Positions 15,049 to 20,829 of a DNA stretch of 20,829 bases are shown here, in pieces. The notes under the pieces were generated by a model. It worked only from the letters and a program-made list of their open reading frames with translations, did no database searches and had not been told where the DNA came from. The stretch is from a virus. The position numbers were made by a program, and so were the translations under genes. The stretch lies in IMG/VR virus record IMGVR_UViG_3300035487_000757, positions 1 to 20,829 of that record; one strand, given 5' to 3'. Positions within the stretch are counted from its first letter, which is position 1, and every line of letters begins with the position of its first letter.

Positions 15049-15957
15049 ATGAGTGATTCATTTGACATTTTTAACTTGGGCGTGGAAGACGTAGAAACCC
15101 ACCAAGTACAAACAAGTAGTTCTACTAACGAGATCTACAAACCAACAGCAGACGATGGTAAAGACGGAACCTACAAAGCATTAATACGTTTTGTACCAAA
15201 TCCAGAAAACCCTCGTAATTCCCTAATCCAAAAATACGTACACTGGTTAACAAACTCTAGTGGCGATGGAAAATTAGTAGATTCTCCAGCAACAATCGGA
15301 GAAAAATGCCCCATTGCAGATGTATTTTGGAAGTTGCGTAAATCAGATTCAGCTGTAGATAGAAAATCTTCAGACAAACTGAAAAGACGCCAACAATACT
15401 ATTCTTTAGTAAAGATCGTAAAAGATCCACAGAATCCAGAATTAGAAGGTACTTACAAAGTATTTAAATTTGGATATAAAATTAAAGAAAAGATAGACGC
15501 AGAATTAAAGCCAAACTTTGGTGAACCAACACAAGTATTCGATTTATTCGAAGGTAAAAACTTTGAGTTAGTTATCACTAGACAAGGTGAATATAATAAC
15601 TACGATACATCTAAATTTTCTTCTAGTAAGTCAGCTATTATTATGGGCGATGCTCCGGCAGAACGTAGTAAAGAAACTATGACTTCTATCAAAGAAGAAT
15701 TAGAAGCAGCTCCTTCATTAAAAGGATATGATTATCAAGCATGGGACGAAGATACAAGATCATTTGTAAATGATGTATTAAGAATGTATCTAAATCCAGG
15801 AGATTCAATTGCATCAATGACGTCAAGCGTTCCTAAGCAGGCAACTAAAACTGCAACAGCAGTAGCAGAAAAACCAGCTAAAGCAGCGACTACGACAACA
15901 GCAGCGGTATCAACAGATGATGATCTAGATTCTTTCTTGAATGACCTCGACATCTAA
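15049..15957 (+). CDS. gp32: T4 gp32-like single-stranded DNA-binding protein
   Basis: A 302-residue protein, close to T4 gp32 in length. The OB-fold core is recognisable: TYKALIRFVPNPENP, HWLTNSSGDGKLVDSP, CPIADVFWK, then YYSLVKIVKDPQNPELEGTY and FKFGYKIKEKIDAEL, with YNNYDTSKFSSSKSAI toward the end of the core; all align by eye with gp32. It coats ssDNA at forks and recombination intermediates. Two regions differ. The T4 zinc ligands are mostly missing: His65 and Cys87 can be matched, but CPVC is CPIA and the first Cys is Ser or absent. The basic KRKS motif at the T4 N-terminus is replaced by an acidic start. A flexible Ala/Thr/Lys linker leads to an acidic tail (STDDDLDSFLNDLDI), the usual docking site for replication partners. 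The primase gene overlaps its last 17 bases. Confidence 0.92.
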   Translation: MSDSFDIFNLGVEDVETHQVQTSSSTNEIYKPTADDGKDGTYKALIRFVPNPENPRNSLIQKYVHWLTNSSGDGKLVDSPATIGEKCPIADVFWKLRKSDSAVDRKSSDKLKRRQQYYSLVKIVKDPQNPELEGTYKVFKFGYKIKEKIDAELKPNFGEPTQVFDLFEGKNFELVITRQGEYNNYDTSKFSSSKSAIIMGDAPAERSKETMTSIKEELEAAPSLKGYDYQAWDEDTRSFVNDVLRMYLNPGDSIASMTSSVPKQATKTATAVAEKPAKAATTTTAAVSTDDDLDSFLNDLDI

Positions 15958-17023
15958 GAACAATATAGAACTTACTGAAGAGTTAAAGGATAAAATAAGA
16001 TATGCGCTTAAACAAGTAGTATCTCAAATACATTCTACTCCTAATAAGAAACTACTAAAGGACATGCATGGGCGAATAACCTGTGCATGTCCCTATTGTG
16101 GTGATTCTCACTCGGACGATACCAAGAAAAGAGGTAATATATTTTGGGATACATTACAATATCACTGTTATAATTGTAGTTATCATACAAATCTATATTC
16201 TTTTCTAAAAGATCATGATGTTAAAATGGATACGTCTGATGATTCTTTCATGGTCATAGATTACATTAAACAAAACAAAATACAGGTAAACCCAGAGTCT
16301 GTATTAAAGCACCAAGCACTTGAACAAATACATAACTTAGGAATTGATGTTGAAGAATTCAAGAAACATTTTAGGGCTAAGGTAATAGAACCCGGTGATT
16401 GGATTTGGTTTCAATTAAAAGACAGACTGTTACATAATAGATCTGAAGAATTCTTATATTCAGACAAAGAATTTCGTTTATGGATTCTTAACTATAGTAC
16501 AGATGGCAAAATTATAGGTGCACAAACACGTAGAATGAAAGGATATGGTCAAAGATATCTAACATATGATCTGCCAAAACTATATGAAGAAATGGGTAAG
16601 CCATTAGACATGACCAATGAAGAATTAAACACACTTACAAAAATATCTACTCTTTTTGGAATTATGCAATTGAACTTTCAAAGACCAATTACAATGTTCG
16701 AAGGACCATTAGATTCTATGTTTATGAATAATTCTTTAGCATTAGCCACTGCAGGTAGATCTACCGATGATTTTGATGAGATACCTACCGTGAGATATAT
16801 GTTCGACAACGACGCAACTGGTAAAAAGAAAATGGCAGAGAAACTCAAGAGAGGTCGTCCTGTTTTTATGTGGACTAAATTTCTTAAAGAAAATAAGTTA
16901 GATACATATAATATTAAGGATCTAAATGATTTAATATTGAAGTGCTTTGAGCTTAAAATCGATGCTCATAAAAAGATCGATAATTATTTCACTTCTAATC
17001 AATTAGATTTATGGTATGTATAG
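15941..17023 (+). CDS. gp61: DnaG-type DNA primase (T4 gp61-like)
   Basis: A 360-residue primase, near T4 gp61 in size. An N-terminal zinc ribbon has Cys50-x2-Cys53 (CACPYCG) and Cys76-x2-Cys79 (YHCYNCSYH), used for template recognition. A TOPRIM catalytic domain follows, with Glu254 and Asp258 in MFEGPLDSMF and Asp289-x-Asp291 in YMFDNDATGKKK for metal binding. It makes the short RNA primers of lagging-strand synthesis together with a helicase that is not in this window. It starts inside the SSB gene, overlapping by 17 bases, so the two are probably translationally coupled. No helicase domain is fused. Confidence 0.9.
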   Translation: MTSTSKNNIELTEELKDKIRYALKQVVSQIHSTPNKKLLKDMHGRITCACPYCGDSHSDDTKKRGNIFWDTLQYHCYNCSYHTNLYSFLKDHDVKMDTSDDSFMVIDYIKQNKIQVNPESVLKHQALEQIHNLGIDVEEFKKHFRAKVIEPGDWIWFQLKDRLLHNRSEEFLYSDKEFRLWILNYSTDGKIIGAQTRRMKGYGQRYLTYDLPKLYEEMGKPLDMTNEELNTLTKISTLFGIMQLNFQRPITMFEGPLDSMFMNNSLALATAGRSTDDFDEIPTVRYMFDNDATGKKKMAEKLKRGRPVFMWTKFLKENKLDTYNIKDLNDLILKCFELKIDAHKKIDNYFTSNQLDLWYV

Positions 17024-17232
17024 AAACTATTAGTAATATGGTCGAAGATAATTTTGACGAATTTCAAAGGGACAGTGACAGATTTAAAGGTATGAAACTA
17101 TTAATAGATTTCAAGCCATTAGATCTTAGTGTAGATTCCCCAGATATGGAAATGCCAAAGCCTAAATTTAAAAAGCGACAAATAACCTCAAAGTTTATTA
17201 AACCTAACCCTAACAAGAAATCACTATTTTAA
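17011..17232 (+). CDS. Small unknown protein of the replication operon
   Basis: A 73-residue protein that overlaps the primase by 13 bases; an in-frame ATG at 17038, after the primase stop, is an alternative start giving 64 residues. The N-terminal part is acidic and helical (VEDNFDEFQRDSDRFKG); the remainder is Pro/Lys-rich and probably disordered, ending in NPNKKSLF. The C-terminal SLF resembles sliding-clamp-binding tails such as those of T4-type polymerase and late-transcription factors, so a clamp-binding factor is possible; this is speculation. One base separates it from the UvsY-like gene. Confidence 0.7.
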   Translation: MVCIETISNMVEDNFDEFQRDSDRFKGMKLLIDFKPLDLSVDSPDMEMPKPKFKKRQITSKFIKPNPNKKSLF

Positions 17233-17233
17233 T

Positions 17234-17656
17234 ATGACTAAAGAACAAATATTAGCGTTGGACAAAAAGTTAAGTGGCCAAAGAACTGAATGGACTAATA
17301 CCATTAAGGCATTAGCACAGAGTTTGAGGAATTTAAACTTAATGGAAGAAACTATCGCAGAAACACTATCTTCGCGTCAAACACTTGTTGAACAGATGTC
17401 ATATTTCAACATGAAAGTAAAAGAACAAAAAGTTAAAGTAGCTATAAGATATAGAGAAGCATATATCAGATACTACGAATACGATTACAAACTTGGTGAA
17501 AAACAAAAAGAAAGATTTATAGAAACTGATTTAGCTGATGAAAACATGATATTGTCTCATTTAGAAAATCAAGTAGAATTCTTTAAAGACTCGGTAAAAA
17601 CCCTAGATAATATGGGATTTGCCATTCGTAATAGACTTGCATTAAAAGATCTATAA
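17234..17656 (+). CDS. uvsY: UvsY-like recombination mediator
   Basis: A 140-residue, highly charged, all-helical protein; T4 UvsY has 137. The central helix (VKVAIRYREAYIRYYEYDY) and the C-terminal segment (VEFFKDSVKTLDNMGFAIRN) match by eye the UvsY pattern, in which a Lys/Arg-Tyr-rich helix is followed by a C-terminal D-x-x-x-x-x-GFAI motif. UvsY forms a hexamer that displaces gp32 and loads the UvsX recombinase on ssDNA. Placement directly before uvsW supports the call, since these genes are also neighbours in T4. Overall identity appears low, so this rests on length, motif and synteny. Its TAA overlaps an ATG (TAATG at 17654-17658) of a very short reading frame. Confidence 0.68.
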   Translation: MTKEQILALDKKLSGQRTEWTNTIKALAQSLRNLNLMEETIAETLSSRQTLVEQMSYFNMKVKEQKVKVAIRYREAYIRYYEYDYKLGEKQKERFIETDLADENMILSHLENQVEFFKDSVKTLDNMGFAIRNRLALKDL

Positions 17657-17681
17657 TGAAAAATAAAAATGCTCTAACGAT

Positions 17682-19190
17682 GTGGAGCTTAGTTTAACTG
17701 AAAACAAACAGTTGCTACGTATTGATATAGCAACTGAATTAGAATTAGAACAACTCAACATTTCTTTAAATAGAAGGATTGAGTCGTGGCGATTCAACCC
17801 CTTAGTTAAGAAGGGATTATGGGATGGATACATTTCATACATAAAAGACGATAAGTGGATTCCTTCTGGTTTGTGGAGAGAAGTCATGCATATATGTAAA
17901 GAATATAAGTTTGAGTTTAAGCTTAATGGTATTACTAGTATTTTTGATACCAATATAAATGAAGAAAAATTCACAGAATGGGCTTTAGCTTTTTTTGAAA
18001 AGTCAGAGATAACTCCAAGAGATTATCAAATTGAAGCAGCATTCAATATTTTAAAATTTAAAAGATGTCTAAGTGAATTAGCAACATCTGCTGGTAAAAC
18101 ATTAATATCATTTTTAACCGTAGCATATTTACTGGAACAACAAAAGGCAAAAAAGATTTTATTTATTGTTCCTAATGTTTCATTAGTCTTACAAGCAAGT
18201 GAAGATTTTCTGGACTACAATTATAGAAATGCGGTAGACATTAAAGTACAACAAATATATTCAGGACAAAAGATTAGACCCGGCAGAAATGTAGTAATAG
18301 GGACATATCAGTCACTTGTTAAAAAGAACAAAGAATATTTCTCAGATTTTGATGCAGTTATTGTAGATGAAACACATAAAGCAAAATCGGCATCAATCAA
18401 AACAATTTTACAAAAGTGTGTTAATGCAGGTTACAAATATGGTTTATCAGGAACTATTCCAAAAGAGGGCAGTTTAGATAGATTAACATTAATGGCATAT
18501 ACTGGTCCATTAATTACAGAAGTAAGTGCAAATTACCTACAAAACGAAGGACATATAGCAGGGTGTAAGGTAAAAATAATTAAAATGGATTATGCGCCTC
18601 AATCTACAAAAGATGCATTTAGAGAAATGTCACAAAATAGATATGAAAGCAAAGATGTTTTTAAATTTGAACAGAATTATGTGATCAATTCACCAGGACG
18701 TCTTAACTTTGTGACAAGTATTATTTCAAAGGTTCGTGGCAATGGTTTAGTTCTTTTTCATAGGATAGAACATGGTAAAAAAATATATGAAAAACTCAGA
18801 CAAGAGAGCAATAAAACAGTTTATTATGTTGATGGTGGAATTGATAAAGATATTAGAGAAGAACACAAAAAGAAAATGGAAGCAGGAGAAGAGGTCGTCA
18901 TCGTCGCTTCATATGGTACATTCTCAACTGGTATATCAATCAAAAAAATACACAACATATTCTTCACAGAATCATTTAAATCAGAGGTAATTATTAGACA
19001 ATCTATTGGTCGTGGATTGAGACAACATAGTTCTAAAGACTCTGTTAATATTATTGATTTCGTAGATGATTTAAGCTCACCTGACTGGGATAACTATCTT
19101 ATAAGACATTCTAAGGAGCGTCAAAGAATCTACAGAGAACAGAAGTTTAAGTACGATATAAAAAATGTAGATTTTGAAGGAGATATATAA
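17682..19190 (+). CDS. uvsW: UvsW helicase (superfamily 2)
   Basis: A 502-residue helicase, matching T4 UvsW (503). The N-terminal domain (RFNPLVKKGLWDGYI, then PSGLWREV) is the UvsW-type DNA-binding region. Motor motifs are complete: Walker A SAGKT (residues 136-140), the DEAH-like DETH box at 229-232, GLSGTIP, VIVASYGTFSTGISIK and motif VI Q440-SIGR444-GLR447. UvsW unwinds R-loops and branched DNA, reverses forks, and shifts the phage from origin- to recombination-dependent replication. GTG at 17682 is the best start: an in-frame stop lies at 17664-17666 and no in-frame ATG exists between. The conserved fold begins almost at once (LRID aligns with VRID near residue 14 of T4). It is the last gene of the replication operon. 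Confidence 0.94.
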   Translation: MELSLTENKQLLRIDIATELELEQLNISLNRRIESWRFNPLVKKGLWDGYISYIKDDKWIPSGLWREVMHICKEYKFEFKLNGITSIFDTNINEEKFTEWALAFFEKSEITPRDYQIEAAFNILKFKRCLSELATSAGKTLISFLTVAYLLEQQKAKKILFIVPNVSLVLQASEDFLDYNYRNAVDIKVQQIYSGQKIRPGRNVVIGTYQSLVKKNKEYFSDFDAVIVDETHKAKSASIKTILQKCVNAGYKYGLSGTIPKEGSLDRLTLMAYTGPLITEVSANYLQNEGHIAGCKVKIIKMDYAPQSTKDAFREMSQNRYESKDVFKFEQNYVINSPGRLNFVTSIISKVRGNGLVLFHRIEHGKKIYEKLRQESNKTVYYVDGGIDKDIREEHKKKMEAGEEVVIVASYGTFSTGISIKKIHNIFFTESFKSEVIIRQSIGRGLRQHSSKDSVNIIDFVDDLSSPDWDNYLIRHSKERQRIYREQKFKYDIKNVDFEGDI

Positions 19191-19223
19191 TAAAATAATA
19201 ACATACAAAAAAACAACTACACT

Positions 19224-20829
19224 ATGTATAAATTAAAATCGTTTGATCAGTTTTCTACTGAATCACACATCAATAGATCTAGAAAAGTAGAAGAAGAAAA
19301 ATCTGTTAAAAGAACTAGCGAAGCTGATTTGTTTAAAAACCTATTATCAGAGTTTAAAGTTACTTCTATAAAAGAATTAACAGAGGATCAAAGAATAGAG
19401 TTTTTTACTAAATTAAAAGGCGCTGAAGTCAACGAATCAATTGTTCTTCTAGAAGAAGGTACTCGTGGTCAAGTTGGTAAAATAGACAAAAAAGGAAATA
19501 TCACTTCAGTATACATTCACTATGATGCATATCCTGAAAATGTACTACCTATTCTAAGAACATCATTTAAAGACGGTAAGAACGTCGATTTTCTTCTTAA
19601 AAAAGGAGATTCTTCAGGTTTAGAAAGAGATGTAAAGAGCATAAACTTTTATGGAGGTAAATTTACTCCAACTAAAGGCTCTATTGCTAACATATCAAAG
19701 TATTTAAAAGATGCTGCTAACGACGGAGGTGCAGAATTTGCATATTTATGGGATGAAGCTAATAAAGAGTGGCTGATGGCAGATATTTACGGCAAAGGTT
19801 ATGATGAGGTATACCCAGCATTTGAGTCTGCAAGTACTTTTATAAACGAAGCTATCTCAGTACAATACAAGAGAGATGCAAAAAAAGTTTTGACAGTATA
19901 CAAAAACTTATTCACTAAAAAGTTAACAGATTTCGGAGCAATGGATAAAGTAGGTACATTAGGTTGTATTAGATATCTTTTTGAAGCAGCGATGACGGAT
20001 GCTAATTTCCATAGAGAAGTAGTTATATCTAAAAATATTAAAGGTAGAATTGGTTCATTTGAATTAAAAATACCGGGCCTAGGCAATCATTTTTTAAAAA
20101 TAGGAGCGACTACAACTAAAGGTATATTAGACAAATACTACTCAGATCTTGCAAACGCATCTGGATGGTCAGGTATTGGTATTGTTGAAGGTACTGCTTT
20201 ATATTTAGAAAGTATTAAAGAAGAAGCTTCTGGCCAAGCATTATTGAACGCTTTTAATATGTTTGAATCAGTAAGCGTCACTGAAGGAGATATGATAAAT
20301 GAGGCAAAATCTATAAAAGTAGGTGGTGTTGGATATGATTATTTAGATTCAACAATAGAAATCGTAGAGGTTGGTAATTTTAAGAAAATATCTAAATCTT
20401 TTAAGAAAGAAACTGGAGATGATCCTAGTGATTACGGATATGAAGAAACTCAAAAGGGCGATTACTATCTAGGTAAAATTTTAGACAGCGAAGAAGGTAA
20501 CGTTGGAGATTTTGCAATTTATCCAGTAAAATATGATCATTCGACATATTGGGGACTTTCAGAAGGGACAGTTTCTGATGAAGCTACTAAATTAGAAGAG
20601 CGCAATGCATTTCTAGGAGCAAGAGCTAAGGCAATTGAAGAAGATTTAGAAGAATTTGAATTTAACGGTAAAACTTACCCAGTAACAATTAATGAATCAA
20701 CTGTTTTTGACTCTGTCAAATGTTCTAACAAAAAAGGACATTCATGGAAACAAGTCGATAAAGATGGAACAGTAGAATGTGAACATTGCGGTTTAAGAAA
20801 TTCATTATCAGAAGAGGTAGTTACTGAAG
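19224..20829 (+). CDS. Unknown, possibly head-internal processed protein (3' end outside the window)
   Basis: The frame is open from ATG 19224 to the right edge, 535 codons with no stop; the 33-base gap before it is A-rich. I do not recognise a family. The N-terminus (MYKLKSFDQFSTES) resembles the M-x-x-F-x-x-F-x-x-E start of capsid-targeted T4-like proteins. Sites fitting the prohead-protease rule [LI]-x-E then A/G occur at E78 (LLEEG), E209 (FINEA) and E360 (MINEA). SEFKVTSIKELTEDQRIEFF is a small helical motif I recall from several T4-like phage proteins. Near the right edge, CSNKKGH followed by CEHCGL could bind zinc. Repeated processing sites suggest a precursor packaged in the head. The gene restarts after the replication operon and may belong to another unit. 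Confidence 0.75.
   Translation, partial: MYKLKSFDQFSTESHINRSRKVEEEKSVKRTSEADLFKNLLSEFKVTSIKELTEDQRIEFFTKLKGAEVNESIVLLEEGTRGQVGKIDKKGNITSVYIHYDAYPENVLPILRTSFKDGKNVDFLLKKGDSSGLERDVKSINFYGGKFTPTKGSIANISKYLKDAANDGGAEFAYLWDEANKEWLMADIYGKGYDEVYPAFESASTFINEAISVQYKRDAKKVLTVYKNLFTKKLTDFGAMDKVGTLGCIRYLFEAAMTDANFHREVVISKNIKGRIGSFELKIPGLGNHFLKIGATTTKGILDKYYSDLANASGWSGIGIVEGTALYLESIKEEASGQALLNAFNMFESVSVTEGDMINEAKSIKVGGVGYDYLDSTIEIVEVGNFKKISKSFKKETGDDPSDYGYEETQKGDYYLGKILDSEEGNVGDFAIYPVKYDHSTYWGLSEGTVSDEATKLEERNAFLGARAKAIEEDLEEFEFNGKTYPVTINESTVFDSVKCSNKKGHSWKQVDKDGTVECEHCGLRNSLSEEVVTE

Noticed and set aside
17656-17697. 13-codon frame between uvsY and uvsW as an independent gene
   Set aside because: Too short to support as a gene on its own; kept only as a possible translational-coupling leader in the findings.
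17651-17974. Antisense gene over the uvsW start
   Set aside because: It lies opposite well-conserved UvsW N-terminal sequence, has no recognisable product, and every real gene is on the + strand.
18772-18990. Second + strand frame inside uvsW
   Set aside because: It overlaps the conserved helicase C-terminal motor region in another frame and encodes a Lys-rich sequence without recognisable features.

Overview
The window looks like part of the genome of a large tailed phage of the T4 superfamily (myovirus type), probably infecting a member of the Bacteroidetes/Flavobacteriia. The T4 link comes from homologues of the single-stranded DNA-binding protein gp32, a gp61-type primase, the UvsW helicase and a UvsY-like recombination mediator in one cluster. 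The host guess rests on a BACON domain in a fibre protein, strongly AT-rich DNA, and A-rich sequences with few Shine-Dalgarno motifs in front of start codons. All genes lie on the + strand and are tightly packed, with overlaps or gaps of a few bases. No tRNA, insertion sequence, CRISPR array or integrase was seen.

Region 1 (1-14621) is mostly virion morphogenesis. It opens inside a giant structural gene (at least 2282 codons, 5' end outside the window) with an Ig-like domain at the visible left end. Then come a collagen-like fibre gene and a BACON/Calx-beta-like fibre gene that ends in a Hint (intein-like) domain. They are followed by a membrane-anchored coiled-coil protein that could be a spanin, a large probable virion protein, a tail-tube-fold protein, and a small protein that looks like a capsid-targeted, protease-processed, glycine-zipper peptide. 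The region closes with a RuvC-like nuclease.

Region 2 (14622-15048) is the only sizeable stretch without a large gene. It holds a 9-bp inverted repeat, a TATAAT box, a 10-bp palindrome, a 58-codon ORF and an A/T-rich leader in front of the gp32 gene. It probably separates the transcription units of the morphogenesis and replication modules.

Region 3 (15049-19190) is a compact replication/recombination operon: gp32-like SSB, primase (17-bp overlap), a 73-codon unknown gene (13-bp overlap), UvsY-like mediator and UvsW helicase. SSB coats ssDNA, UvsY loads recombinase onto it, UvsW remodels branched DNA and R-loops, and the primase makes lagging-strand primers; the RuvC-like enzyme upstream could resolve the resulting junctions before packaging.

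Region 4 (19224 to the right edge) is a long gene, open at its 3' end, encoding an unrecognised protein. It carries several matches to the T4 prohead-protease cleavage pattern and a C-terminal zinc-finger-like motif, suggesting a head-internal protein.

The most interesting points are the fibre ending in an apparently intact Hint domain just after a poly-glycine run, linker modules shared between the two fibre genes, two candidate head-internal processed proteins, and a gp32 homologue that has lost most of its zinc ligands.
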